The notes under the pieces were generated by a model. That model was not told the origin of the DNA, did not search any database, and saw nothing but the letters and a program-made list of their open reading frames with translations. A DNA stretch of 64,000 nucleotides from contig JAFFSR010000301.1 in the NCBI GenBank assembly GCA_017163975.1, forward strand, positions 5,695,001 through 5,759,000. The letters run 5' to 3'. Below are positions 32,914-45,131 of this stretch, piece by piece. This DNA comes from Anastatus disparis. Lineage: Eukaryota > Arthropoda > Insecta > Hymenoptera > Eupelmidae. Every line of letters begins with the position of its first letter. The stretch's first letter is position 1. Position numbers and translations under genes: made by a program.

Positions 32914-33495
32914 TTAAGGTGGTTCAATAGTAAATTACTTGTGATACCATGATTATTAAACTTTGTGAGATTGTTTATTAAGGTTCGATACAAGTTTTAT
33001 CAAAATTTGACAGCCTGTTCACGACTTGATTGTTCCAAATGAACATCCTGAAAATTAACTTAACATTAGCTAATATGGTAATTAATATTATTAATCCATT
33101 AATTAAATTTTACAAGTTCGGCCTGAGCGTTAAATTTAATATCTTTTACCTTTGTTTTATTTCCCTTACTTTCAATAAATTAAATTATGTATTATTCTTT
33201 TGAATAAAGCTTTATCGTTATTTATTTTGTCTGGTGTAGTAAAGATTTACCACGCCAAAGTACTTAATCATACATATTATACATTTGATTTATTTCATAT
33301 ATGACTGGCAATTTGGACGCTTTTGTATTAAGAAAAGCAATTGCACAGTTATTTATTATATTCAATTTTGCAATGGAAGTACAAGTTCTGAGCGGCTGGT
33401 GCAAGTGATCAGCTGATCACATTATAACAGGTGAGATACTAGTAACAAAAAATTGCTAGTATATTAGTATTGAATTTAATTATTAACCTGTTACA

Positions 33496-34758
33496 ATGGC
33501 GTCAACTTGAGGGTGCTACACTAGATAATTAAAGTTTTTTTTGTGTATTGAAAGTTTCATTGGAAATTTTTTAGTATTATTTTGTGTGATTCCGGCAGAG
33601 ATTTCGTCTCGGAACGAGACGAGATTCCCTTAAAAATTGAAAATTTCAGAAAATAATTTTAGTGTTTTTTTAGACATTTCAAGCAATTTTATAGTGATTT
33701 TTCCGGAAAATTTTTTTTGGAAAATTCGGAAAATTTATTTTTAGGAAATTTTTTTTAGTGTTAATGGGCCTCATTTTGCTTAATTTAATGTTTTAAAGTA
33801 TATTTTTTCATATGCAAAATTTTTTTTCAGTTTAAAATTTAAGTGAAACTTGAAAAGTTTTCATGAAATTTAAAAAATTTTTTAAGTTTAAAAATTTTTG
33901 AAGGCGAAATTTTTTTTTTAGTGTTATCTCAAGCAAAGTTTAAAATCATTTGTGAGGCAAATAAAGCCATTTTAGAGTAAAAGATTTTTTTTTTATTGGC
34001 AGACCCACTGACACAGTAACTCTGCAACTCTGTTCCAAAAGTGTATGTTTTTGGTATCTGGGGTTGATAAAAGTACATAAACTTTTATTTAAAAAATACC
34101 CCAGCCGGAATCAAGCAAAATATAGTATATTGGAGTGACGTATAGGTGCACACAAGTGTGATATATACGTTGATACGTTACTCCAATAAGGTAAGTCCTA
34201 GGTCGAGCAAGGTAGTTTTGTGAAAATAATTAAAGTTTAGGGAGAGAATAGGCCAGTGTTGAGCATAACTCCACTACGTACGGATTTGTATAGTGTGTGC
34301 AAGTCAGTTCCGAGATTTTCGGTAGCCACACTAACTCTTTAGGAAATAAAATTGTTTTAACTTCTTGACCTTATCCGCCTGTTTAAAGTAGTGATTTTAA
34401 TATTTGTATTAAATCATAAGTAATCTCTGTAACAGGCCGAGCAGGGAATTTTAACTTGATTTTAACCTTTACACAATTTTATTTTGTTGTTGTTATTTGG
34501 ATTTTTTCTTATTGTTTTAATTTATTATTAAATTTTTTAGTAATTTTTTTTTCTTTTTTCTAATAAATTTTAAGTGGTTTTCTTATTAATTTTAACAATA
34601 GGACTTGATTTAGCCTTATTAAATATAAAGTAATTATTTTTTTTACATACACAAATTATTGTAAATTGTTTTGTTATTAGATTTTTTTGGAGTAGGTAGG
34701 TCATTAGGGTAATACAAAAAGTATTATACCTATTTTAATACCCCTACCCCTATATATG

Positions 34759-34761
<3 letters not shown>
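33496..34761 (+). other. 5' leader of element B: PBS, tight hairpin, donor-like site
   Basis: The PBS TGGCGTCAACTTGAGG begins at 33497, two bases after the LTR. A perfect 8-bp stem with a 3-nt loop (TCGTCTCG, GAA, CGAGACGA) lies at 33604-33622 and could act in dimerisation or packaging. A 14-bp stem with one mismatch flanks 34130-34186. AAGGTAAGT at 34188-34196 is a perfect 5' splice-donor consensus. No ORF is present. Confidence 0.6.

Positions 34762-34833
<72 letters not shown>
34762..34833. repeat. (TA)n microsatellite
   Basis: About 36 uninterrupted TA units. The following 35 or so bases lead into T-rich sequence with no gene. The apparent ORF across it encodes only a Tyr-Ile repeat. Confidence 0.95.
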
Positions 34834-34836
<3 letters not shown>

Positions 34837-35200
34837 ATAAGGAGTTAAAAGGATTTTGGATTGAGTCTTTTGTTTTTGAAAGCACTAATTTGTTTGCGGG
34901 TTTTATATGCCAGGTTGGACATAGTTGTATTAACAAGTTATTTGTTTAGTATTGCAATATTATACTAGCAAAATTTACCTCGCTCCTGACGTCGCTCGGT
35001 TGCATTTTCATATATTGTATTATTATATATAAATTTGCATATTTCATTGACAATAGTAGTTCAATATAAAATATGTATTTAATTTTTTTTCATATATTTA
35101 TATTATTATATTGTACTGCATTAAAATACAAAATTTTTTGTGAATCAATAAGCTTTAATAAAATTAAATAATTATTATCGACAATCATAGCATAAGAAAA

Positions 35201-38200
35201 ATGTTTATATTACCATCAACTTTCACAGGAAGTCCGCGTTCTTTATATCAAGATTTTCTTTATCCCATGACATTAGTACGGAGAATTGTGAAACCAGATT
35301 TTTTCATTACTATGACATGCAATACGAAATGGGAAGAAATCACAAATAATATAGTACGATAAAAGTGAAGAGGTAACGGATGGACCAAATATTGTTGTTG
35401 AAGTATTTTATCAAAAATTAAAACTAATAATAGAGCAAATTTCTAAAAACATATTTTGGAAAAATGCATTGCATATTCATACGTAGTAGAATTTTAAAAG
35501 AGAGAATTACCGCATGCCTATATGCTAATATTTTTGAGTAAAGATGATAAAATTTACAATAGTGATGACGTTGATAAATTTATAGTAGCTGAAATTCCCA
35601 ATAAAAATGAGAATCCCAGATTATATGAAATAATTAAACAATTCATGATTCTTGGCCCTTGTGAAGATCAGAATAAAAACTCAACTTGTAAGGATAAAGA
35701 ATCAGGAAAGTGTACGAAAAATTTTCCGAAATGATTTAATAAAACTCAAATAATGACAAATGATTATCCTATTTATCGACAAAGAAATTATAAAAATAAG
35801 ATATTATACACAAACAACAAGTGGGCAGACAATAGATTTGTGGTTTCTTATAACCCGTATTTATTACTAAAGTTTAACTGTCATATTAATATTGAATTAT
35901 GTTCAACAATAGGAGTTATAAAATACTTATTTAAATACTGCTTCAAAGGACATGATTGTGCATTTATAGAAAGCAAGTGAAATAAATACTGAAAGTAATA
36001 CGTTTGCCCGCCAGAAGCTATGCATTGCATATTGGAATATAATATCAGTGAACTTTCATATACAATTTATAGATAAGCCGTTCATAATGAAAATGAACAA
36101 TATGTGTATTTTAAAAAAGAATCTGAACACAAAATTGATGAGAAAAATGTAAATACAACACTATCAGTGTGGTTTGAACTCAATAAAAGTGATCCAGAGG
36201 CACATAATTACTTTTATTCTGATATACCGGAACATTATGTTTTTAATCGAATACATGAAACATGGACGAGAAGAAAAAAGATTATGAGACCTATTCTCAC
36301 CAGAATGTACTTAGTTAATCCAAAACAAAGAGAAAAATTCTTTTTAAGATTACTTTTGCTTCACATGAAAGCTGCAACATCTTTTGAAAACTTAAAAACT
36401 TTTAATGGAATTACATACCCAACATTCTTTCAAGCAGCAATAGCAAGAAATTGAATTGAAATCGATGATGAATGGGATAAATGTTTAGAAGAATCATGTA
36501 AATCTCGATTTCCAAAAGCTCTTTGTCAATTATTTGGTTACTTTTGTACATTTCACAATCCAATTAATGCTCGAGAATTATATGGAAAATATTAAATCTT
36601 CTCCAAAAATGAATGAACAGAAAGGTGAAGAATATGCATTAAGCATGATTAATGATATTTTAACTCATGATGGATTCTCATTAAGAAGGGCTGAACTATC
36701 TGTCTTTGTCTAATAGCGTTTTTCATCATTTATGTAAACACTATCTGGTATAACAAAAAAAAATAGCAGCCCGCGCTAGATATTAGTATAATTAGTAAAT
36801 TTTGTAATAACAACCAAATTTTTTACTGCATAGTTTTTGACTAATTAGAGACCTACTAGCAATCTAGAATATAACCTATCTTTTTTTTGGTAGGTCTTTA
36901 ATTATTCAAAAACTACGCAGTGAAAAAATTTGGTTGTTATTACAAAATTTACTAATTATACTAATATCTAGCGGGGGCTGCTATTTTTTTCTTGTTATAC
37001 CGGATAGTGTTAACATAAATGATGAAAAACGCTATTAGACAAAGACAGATAGTTCGGCCCCTTCTTAAGTGAATTTAATTTACCTACTTCAGAATACTAT
37101 ATTGAAAATAACGGAATTTAATATAGTACCGTAAATAATGTTGATAATATTGGGTCAATCATTGATATTCTAACAAATGCTCAAACGGCTTTTTTTAATA
37201 CAGTAATAAATTCACTGAATACAAACTGCACTGAAAAGTATATATATAGACGGTCCAGGCGGAAGTGGTAAAAGGTACTTATTAAATACAATTATAATTT
37301 ATCTAAAAATTCATGGAATCAACTATTTAGTTGTATTATGGACAGGTATAGCGGCTAATTTATTACAAAACGGTGTGACAGTACATACAGCATTTAAATT
37401 ACCGTTGAACATATCTGAAGACACATTATGTAATATTAGTGCAAACAGCGAAATAGGTAAAAAAATGAAAAATGTATCATTTATTATCTGGGATGAAATC
37501 ACAATGACATCAAAATACGCTTTTGAAGCCGTCGATCGCATGCTTAAAGACGTATGTGATAATAATTATCCGTTCGGAGGGAAAACATTTATCGTATCAG
37601 GTGATTTTAGACAAACATTACCAATATTAAAACATGGAAATAGAACACAAATACTAGAAAATTGTGTCAAAAAAGCTATTTATGGGAACATTTTCAAGGT
37701 ACGTCTTTAAAAAAAAACGTTTATCGGAATCAGATGATAAATTGAAAAATTGGTCACTGAATATAGGAAATGGTAATTTCCATTCAAAATATGAAAACGG
37801 AAATGAAGTTATACAAATTTTGAAAGAAATATTGTCAAATATCAATCTAATTGATGAAATTTACGGGCATAATATAAATATTGAAAATTGTGACTATTAC
37901 GAAAATATTATATTAGCACCGAAAAACGTAGATGTAACAGAAATGAATGAGACAATTTTACTAAAAATAAATGAACCAATAATAGAGTACTTGAGCATTG
38001 ACTCTGCAAAAGATACAAATAACGAAAGTTTAGACGCAAGTTTTGCCAACAGAATTTTGAAATTCTTCAACGCCCAAAGGTTTACCTCTACATAGATTAC
38101 AATTAAAAAAAGGAGCTATAGTAATGTTTCTAAGAAATGTTAATTTAAATGAAGGACTTTGTAACGGAACCCGATTAGTAATAACGACGTTAAAACAATT

Positions 38201-38459
38201 TACTATTATTGCACGAATATTAACAGGGAGTAAAAAAAGGATCACTATATTCTAACCACGTATGACCTTATCAGCAAATCATGAACTGCCATTCCAGATG
38301 ACCGGAAAACAATTTCCTGTAAAACTTGCTCATGCAATGACTATTAATAAGTCGCAAGGACAATCATTCAAAAAAATAGGAGTGTATTTACCACCACCAA
38401 TTTTCAGTCATGAGCAGTTATTCGTGGCACTTTCAAGGACGACTAATAAAAAGAATTAA
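35201..38459 (+). pseudogene. Helitron Rep-helicase pseudogene
   Basis: Pieces in order are as follows. The N-terminal helitron-like region has FILPSTFTGSPR and PDFFITMTCNTKW. The HUH site reads ELPHAYMLIF where the family has PHAH, so the second histidine is Tyr. The tyrosine motif region is IKYLFKYCFKGHD. A middle block (36104-36454) carries LSVWFELNKSDPEAHNY and FLRLLLLHMKAATSFENL. The SF1 helicase has Walker A GPGGSGK at 37249-37269, Walker B FIIWDEIT, and the last motifs [15 protein letters not shown] and [10 protein letters not shown]. At least six stops or frameshifts and a 380-bp MITE break it. Neither the 5' TC end nor the 3' CTRR hairpin could be placed. It would have driven rolling-circle transposition. 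Confidence 0.85.
36685..37064. mobile_element. Palindromic TTAA MITE, family 2, inside the Helitron gene
   Basis: TTAA flanks it at 36681-36684 and 37065-37068. The ends are GAAGGGCTGAACTATCTGTC and, reverse-complemented, GAAGGGGCCGAACTATCTGT. Nearly the full 380 bp forms one hairpin with a centre near 36875. The Helitron reading (HDGFSL, then FNLPTSEYY) resumes across it. The terminal region resembles family 1. Confidence 0.85.
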
Positions 38460-38644
38460 AAATATTATAAAAAAAAAATCAAGGAAAGTTAAAGATAAAA
38501 TGGTCCATACTAAATACATCGTTTACAAAGAAATATTATAAAAACCACAATAGAAAAATTAAATATAACGAATAAGAAAATAAAATCTAACATATTTGAA
38601 AATCTTATATAATATTAAAAAAAAAAATATGAAGTAGGGTTCAA

Positions 38645-39330
38645 CGGTGTGTGGTTAAAAATCACAGCTGTTATTGTTAGTTCTGTGTCATTGAAGAAAC
38701 GCGATTGCTTTTTCAAATGCTGTGTATTTAAAGAAACATGGCTGCTATTGTAAGTACTGTAATGAAGAAGTACGCTAAAACTACTGTCAGTGCTGTGTAA
38801 TTAACAATTCACAACTGCTTTTCAGAGCACTATCTGATTTAAAAAACGCGACTGCGATTTTAAGAGCTAAAGATGAAAAACGCAACAACTATTATAAGCG
38901 CTGTGTAATTGAAAATCCGTGGCAGCTATTTTAAGCACTGTGTGGTTAAAAAAACGTGGTTGCTATTGTAAGTGCTGTGTAGTTAAAAACACAACAATTA
39001 TTGTAAGCGCTGTGTAATTAAAAATTCATGGTTTCTATTTTGAGCGCTATTTAGTTACAAATTCGCGGCTGCTATTTTGAGCGCTGTGTGGTTAAAGAAA
39101 CGCGGCTGCTATTGTGAGCGCTGTGTAATTCAGTATTTATGGTTGCTATTTTGAACGCTGTGCAGTTAAAGGAACTCAACCGCCAATGCGAGCACGGTGT
39201 TATTGATAAAACGCGACTTTCATTGTTAACGTTGTATGATAAAAATAACACGACTGCTATTGTAAGTGCTGCGTAATTAAAGGAACGCGGATATTAATAT
39301 TAGTGCTAAGCAAAAAAGAACTGAAATCAT
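38645..39330. repeat. 37-bp minisatellite, ~18 diverged copies
   Basis: Unit pattern: GCTGTGTAATTAAAAATTCG followed by CGGCTGCTATTTTGAGC. Consecutive copies at about 39010-39125 are each exactly 37 bp. It follows the Helitron helicase remnant by about 190 bases. No coding potential. Confidence 0.8.
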
Positions 39331-39514
39331 AATTAAAAGTGATGTCTAAAGCAGGATCTGTTATAATAAAGAAGATAATCTGAATAAATTAAATAATACA
39401 AGAAAATATAATTTAAAAAAATCACGATAGAATCGAGCCTTGATGCGCCCTCAATAAAAGCTTTAGTTAATGATTTCTCGAAATGCTTCTAATTAAATAC
39501 AAATATAAGTTCAG

Positions 39515-40145
39515 AGACGGATACGGAGAGACGGAGACATAGAGACGGAGACATAGAGACATAGAAACGGAGACGTAGAGACAAAGATAGAGAGACGGAG
39601 AGACGAAGACGGGGAGACAAAGACGGGGGAACGGAAACGAAAAGACAAAGATGAAAAAACGGGGACAAAGAGACAAAGACGGAAGAACGGAGACAATGAG
39701 ACTGAGACAGAAAGACGGAGACAGAATAATAACAGAGAGACGGATGCAGAGATGGAGAGATGGAGACAGAGAGATGGAGACGGAGTGACAGAGACGCAAT
39801 GACAGAGATGAAGAGATGGAGATGGAGAGACCGAGATGGTGAAGCGGAGAGACAGAGGTAGTGAAGCAGAGACGGAGAAACAAAGACGGAGACGAAGTGA
39901 CAGAAACGGAGAGAAAGAGACGGAGAAATGGAGACGGAGAAACGGAAACGGAGAAATGGAGACGAAGAAACGGAGACGGAGGAACAGAGACGAAGTAACG
40001 GAGACGGGGGGATGGAGACGGAGAGACGGAGAGACGGAATGATGGAGAAACGGAGACCAAGAAACGGAAACGGAGAAATGGAGACGAAGAGACGAAGACA
40101 GAGAGACAAAGACGGAGACGGAGAGACGGAGATGGAAAGGTGGAG
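39515..40145. repeat. Purine-rich GAGACG-type minisatellite
   Basis: Degenerate GAGACGGAGA and GAAACGGAGA repeats over ~630 bases, almost all purine on the plus strand. Long Ser/Pro/Leu/Arg-rich frames on the minus strand and Arg/Glu-rich ones on the plus strand result from this composition. Confidence 0.85.
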
Positions 40146-40149
40146 TGAC

Positions 40150-40224
40150 GAATATTGTGTATGTGTGTGTATTTGAGTATGTGTATGTGTTTAGTTAAAT
40201 GTGTATGTGTGTATGTGTATGTAT
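40150..40224. repeat. TG/TATG microsatellite, left part
   Basis: TGTGTATG-type repeats ending in GTAT at 40221-40224, where the solo LTR begins. The same microsatellite resumes at 41633-41715. Confidence 0.8.
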
Positions 40225-41632
40225 TGCGACGAGTATACATACTCGCGCATTCAAATTTCCCGCCTGACGACCAAGCTACTATAGAACAATAGTTCTGAGC
40301 TCAGCCGCCAGGTGGCAACCCCGAATGTCGTTACGCGCAACGGGAAAAATCAAGCCAGAGTATATAAGAGGCCGAGAAGCTAACCAGAGAAGAACAGTGT
40401 AGACTACGGTCTCCCCTCACTCTTTACCTTAGTGAGCACGCTAGGCTAAGAGAGAGTGGGTCAAATAGTAGCTGGTTGCCTTGGCTTGTGGAGCACTACA
40501 GCTTAGGCAAAGCTTCTCTCTCTTGCACATGAGGGTAGACCGAGTGAGCACGCTGGTCTACACTCTAGTGCATAGGCTGGCAGTGTTAGAGATACGTCGA
40601 GTGAGCACGCTGGCATAAATCTATGTGCCTAGAGCACACTCGCAACCTTTTGTCGACGCCGCAATGCCGAACTTGCGCCGCTGAATTTAAGGGTGACGTC
40701 CACCCAAAATATTATATTCTATTTCACATTTCGCCACTGGCTTAATTAAGGGTATTGTCGACCCATAGCTGTCGCGTCCGCGTTTACGTGAATAATAGAA
40801 TACATTAAGGGTGTCGTCCACCTATTGCATTTCATGTTAGTTTAAAGGACTCCGTCCGACCGCGTGTAAATATTAGAACTTAGAATAAGTTAAGGGTGTC
40901 GTCCACCCAATACATTTTGTTATGTTAATTAAAGGACTCCGTCCGACTGCCGCGTAGTTATTAAGATATTAGAATAAGTTAAGGGTGTCGGCCACCCATT
41001 GTCTTTACATCACTTAAAAGTCCCGCATGCCTACAGAGATTCATAACTTAGATAATCAAGGGAGCCGGCTACCCATCATTATTACCGTAGGATTAAGTAT
41101 AACAATATTAGGTGCCGTTGCCTATTAGTATCATTATAATTAGTTATTAATCATTTGTCTCTTTTTGTTTTGCACATTATTGCAGGTAAAAGCCGCCGGT
41201 ATATTTTAGACTGTCCAGGCCGTAGAATCTATTAGTTAAAATAAACTATCATTCAGATTCGTTAAAGATTATTAATTGATTTGATTCATTTATTAAATAG
41301 CCGTCAAGTGGCCGAGATAAGTTACTTTTGTAAATTATATTTCATTAAGGTTAGGTTAGTTTATTTGCATTATATAAAAATATTAGGTTTAGTTTTGATT
41401 AATACATTATTATTATTTCACATTTGTAATCATCGTTGTACATGAGTTTTATGAGTACAATAAAGCCAAGTTACTCCCTAGCATAACCAAACGTGTTAAA
41501 CCCGGTCACTTTCCTTCACTTTCCACCGTCCAATCCTTCCAACTCCTGCCGATCTTACCCTAGAAACTCACTGAAGCGTCTGACAACAGGAGTTACACGT
41601 ATTTCCCCCTCCCGAAAGGAAAAAACGTTACA
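40225..41632 (+). mobile_element. Solo LTR with GTAT target duplication
   Basis: It starts TGCGACGAGTATACATACTC and ends AACGTTACA. GTAT lies at 40221-40224 and 41633-41636, and the split microsatellite confirms insertion. It has a TATA box (GAGTATATAAGAGG, about 40358) and a polyadenylation-type AATAAAG (about 41460), so it reads rightward. Two repeat families lie inside: GTGAGCACGCT three times (40433-40605) and a hairpin-forming motif of the AAGGGTGTCGTCCACCC type about eight times (40687-41075). No ORF. Confidence 0.8.
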
Positions 41633-42464
41633 GTATGTATGTGCATGTATGTATATGTATGTGTGTATGTATATGTTAATTCTGCACGTGTGTATGTGTA
41701 TGTATGTATGTGACAAAAATGCAAAAGATATTCACGTAAGAAAAAAAATTTTAATTCTTTACTTTAATATAATAGTAGTAATTAAAGTATTATTGTTTTG
41801 AGTATTGCTTAATAGCGTTTTTTTATATATACTTGTGTTGATACAATCGCTGAGGTTCCTTCGATTTATGATTATTTCGTGCGAAGAATTTCAGCAATTG
41901 GTTAGTTTCGTAATCCCACTCAGCTAATTTAGATTTTTGATTGGGAGCGGGCTGATTACTGAGCTGGCTCCCCGACCTATAATTGCTTGGTCAACGGATT
42001 AGCAAGTGAATTTGTACTCCATCAAAGATAACAAATAGCGATTGTCTCGCAAACTCGTGGCAAATCAGAGCAGTTGATAAGCAAATTGGATTGTTTCATA
42101 GTATAAATTGTTAAAATAAAGAGTTAGTATTGGCAATATAGTTGTAAATACAGAGAGTAGAGCAATTATCTCTGTTAAAAATAGTTGAGACAAACCATCT
42201 TAAAATATAAATATATATATTAAAATATTTTATTTCAACCGAACCAAAAATCTCGTGTTTTGCTCACAGCACTTATATTTTGCATCAAATAAGATATTAG
42301 TAGCATTCTGAGTTTGTTTGAAGCTCCGTAAGAGCAATAAAGTAAGAGCAGTTTTATAAACTAAAAATTGCACACACACAAGGTAGTTGAGACTTTTTAA
42401 ATTGTATATAAATATTATTTAGCGGCAAAAGCGAGTAAGCAGTCTCAACAACTAAAGAAACAAA
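41633..42464 (+). other. TG microsatellite remainder and probable leader of element B
   Basis: 41633-41715 is TATG/TGTA microsatellite. 41716-42464 is AT-rich with no ORF and runs directly to the gag start codon. Confidence 0.5.
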
Positions 42465-45128
42465 ATGTCTGACAACAATATTGATGCGATAGAGACGTGG
42501 TTGTGGTCAATCAATGAGGCAGAATTGACTGACACAATAAAAAATTTAGAACTGCTTGGTACTGGCAGCAGATTGCGTTGCGCTGACCGGATATTGAAGT
42601 GGTTTTCCGAGGGAGGCGATGCATAGAAGGGAGGAGAATCGTGATTGTACGATAACGAAGATGCTTTAAACTGAACATGATAAGTCCGAAGTACATCCAC
42701 TCCAGGCGATAAGCGGGGACCAGGTGGTCAAAGAGAACCTGCAGAAGGGACAAATTGTCACTCAAAAGGAAGACTAACAGCTACCTTCTACGGTCAACGA
42801 AGAGACTACAGCGCATATGCAACCTCATATGGTCAATAAAGAGACCACAGCACATACGCAACCTCCCATGGTTAACAAGGAGAAGATAACAAATGCGCAA
42901 TCGTCTTCGGCCAGCGCAGCAACCACGTTAGGAACACAAACTGCTGCAGCAAAGAATACTACCTCTATGGCGTATTCTACGGGTAAGATGTTTGAAATAC
43001 CCTCAGAGTTCACACAATGCATGTCAGAAATGAGAGCATGCATTGCTGAAATAAGAGATAAGTATGTAGAGATGAGCAGAAAAGTGGATTGGCTCGAGAT
43101 GCCAGGAAGAGCATCAAGCACCCAAATCGAAAATAGCGATGGACGGGCTGCTAGAACCGTACATTTCCCGGACGAAACGTTTATAGTTAACGACACACAT
43201 AATCCGTTAACCGTGAATAGTCCTCTTCCACGAAGAACTAGAGACAGTACTACACCGGGTAGGCAGTTTCCACTACCAACCAATCAGCGGGAGGATGGAC
43301 GAGGACGCCCGTCTGACCTACCTAGTACCCAGAATACAATGGGAAATAATACTGGATGGTCCAATAGAGACGTAGGCAATATATTCCGGAAATAGAACGT
43401 GAAATTCGCCAGTGACAAATGCCAGAGCATAGACGGTTTTCTCGCTAGAGTAAAAGATTGTCGAGCTCTGGCAAATCTGACAGAAGAAGAAGTTCTCTCT
43501 TCTCTGTCAGAATTGTTTACAGGGACCGCAGTGACATGGTATGGCAATTAAAAGGACAAATAGCAGTCCTAGGCCCAATTTGTCGCCTCGGCAAAACGAT
43601 GGTATGGTACTAGTAGGAGGTACCAACAAAGCCTCGTCTCTGAAGCTAATCAGAGAACACAGGTCAGAAACGAAGCAGTAAGAGACTACATTACGTGTCT
43701 TGTAGCCATTATGAGGAAGATGTCACCAATACCAAGTATTGGTAGACAATTAGACTGGCTATGTACCGAAATATGTTGTCAGACCTGCAGCGACGGGTAG
43801 AACGAGCAAAGGTGGTGTCGATATAAAAGCTTCTCGATCAAGCTCGAGAAGCAGAGCAGACTCTTGAATATGAGAGAAGCTATCAACCACCACCACCACC
43901 GGAGGCAAGTTTGTTGCCAGAGATGGCATATAAATCACCGACCGATGCAAAAGTCAATAAAGCAAAGGTCGCATCGGTCAATACAAAGCCGGAGAGTACA
44001 ATACCTTTAAACTTCGTAAACTCTTTTGCTAAACTTTTAGATGAGAAGTTTAAGGAGTTCAAAAAGAATCTGCCTCAACAGCAATCATGTAGGCAAGCTG
44101 ATCCTCAGAAGACGAATAAACAAGCTGCAAATACGCAGAAAGGGCAGACGAATGAACAGAATTCGAAACTTGGCAACCCTAATTCTAAAAAGAAGAGTTT
44201 TAATAATAGTGGACGAAATGGTAGTCCCAGACGGAGAAATTTCGTACCGTCGGGACCATTAAAGTGTAGTAAATGCAGCATGCTTGGTTATTTGAAAAGA
44301 TACTTTCCAACACTGAAAGACTTAGAGAGTTGCATTCACTCCCTATCGGCGTAAATCCAACTCTCAGTAGGAAAGGAGAGGGGTAGGAGTCAGAGTAACG
44401 CTGCCTTGGAGAGTAGGAGATACTCCCCAACTTTCAAAGTATGTTTTACTTGAAATCAACGATGTGAGCTCAATTATTTTAGCTTAGAAAAGTTTACATG
44501 GCGTAACACTGCAAGCAGAATCTTTATTTAAGACTATTAATTAAATTATACTACACAAACTTTTGCGTGATTAAAAGATCCTAACCTTAAATTTTAGTGG
44601 CTTATATTAAGAATAACACCTATAAACAATCAATATATTGCTTGTTTGTAGGTTATTTTCTACAATTATTTCTCAATATAGTTTTGTAAAAACATTAGAT
44701 ACAAATTTCGCTCGTAAAATTACATTTTGCATAATTTCCTAACCTAAAATACTTGTGTTTACATCGCGAATCGCAAGTAAATAATACTTTAAAAGTTGGA
44801 GAGTATCTCCTACTCTCCAAGGCAGCGTTAATGTAACTCCTACCCCTCTACTTCCTTACTGAGAGTTGGATTTACGTCGATAGGGAGTGAATGTAACTCT
44901 CTAAGTCTTTTAGTGAACGTGTTTAGGAAACGAGAAAGGGAGCGGTTGAGCGGGATCTCAACTGCTCCCGGACCACCTAAGGTCCCAGAGCCAACGCAGG
45001 GGTCAGAGGAAGAACCCACGATTCAGGCTATAGATGTTAAGCAGCGAAGTGAATTGACGACGGCAGGTGAACCGCAGAAGGAGCAAAATCAACAACCAAC
45101 AAAGGAAGCTATAGAGGAAACTCGTTGA
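42465..45128 (+). pseudogene. Gag of element B, several breaks
   Basis: The first piece (ATG 42465 to TAG 42626) has LTDTIKNLELLGTGSRLRCA, resembling a SAP-type DNA-binding helix pair. The frame changes before 42817, where a Thr/Gln-rich linker leads to the capsid: FASDKCQSIDGFLARV and LTGTAV-like ELFTGTAVTWYGN at about 43400-43550, interrupted by TAG at 43393 and TAA near 43550. A third piece (43911-44340) ends in a basic tail and a damaged knuckle, CSKCSMLGYLKRYF, where His and the last Cys are lost. A 577-bp MITE splits it at 44325. A Pro/Glu-rich stretch at 44913-45128 leads into protease. Confidence 0.7.
44325..44901. mobile_element. TA-flanked MITE inside gag of element B
   Basis: The ends are GAGAGTTGCATTCACTCCCT and, reverse-complemented, GAGAGTTACATTCACTCCCT, with TA at 44323-44324 and 44902-44903. 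The arms extend about 110 bp (GGAGAGTAGGAGATACTCCCC against its complement near 44800). The core of ~350 bp is AT-rich and non-coding. Confidence 0.85.
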
Positions 45129-45131
45129 TGG

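Larger units (their letters stand above)
27926..33495 (+). repeat. 5' LTR of element B, split by ~5 kb of inserted sequence
   Basis: 27926-28010 matches the start of the 3' LTR and about 33080-33495 matches its last ~425 bases. About 490 bases present in the 3' LTR are missing here and are replaced by 28011-33075, which holds the satellite, a MITE and about 160 bases of unassigned sequence (32918-33075). Confidence 0.8.

Noticed and set aside
34730..34936. ORF with a long Tyr-Ile repeat
   Set aside because: It is produced by the (TA)n microsatellite; the same applies to the ORFs at 57204-57433.
38645..39330. Possible tRNA- or snRNA-like repeats in the 37-bp array
   Set aside because: The unit is too short, has no cloverleaf or box A/B promoter, and behaves as a plain minisatellite.
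39467..40240. Long Ser/Pro/Leu/Arg-rich minus-strand ORFs of up to 257 codons
   Set aside because: They are translations of the GAGACG-type minisatellite; overlapping frames on both strands are open for the same compositional reason.
42825..43283. 152-codon minus-strand ORF opposite gag of element B
   Set aside because: Antisense shadow of the gag linker; the plus frame has the recognisable capsid context.
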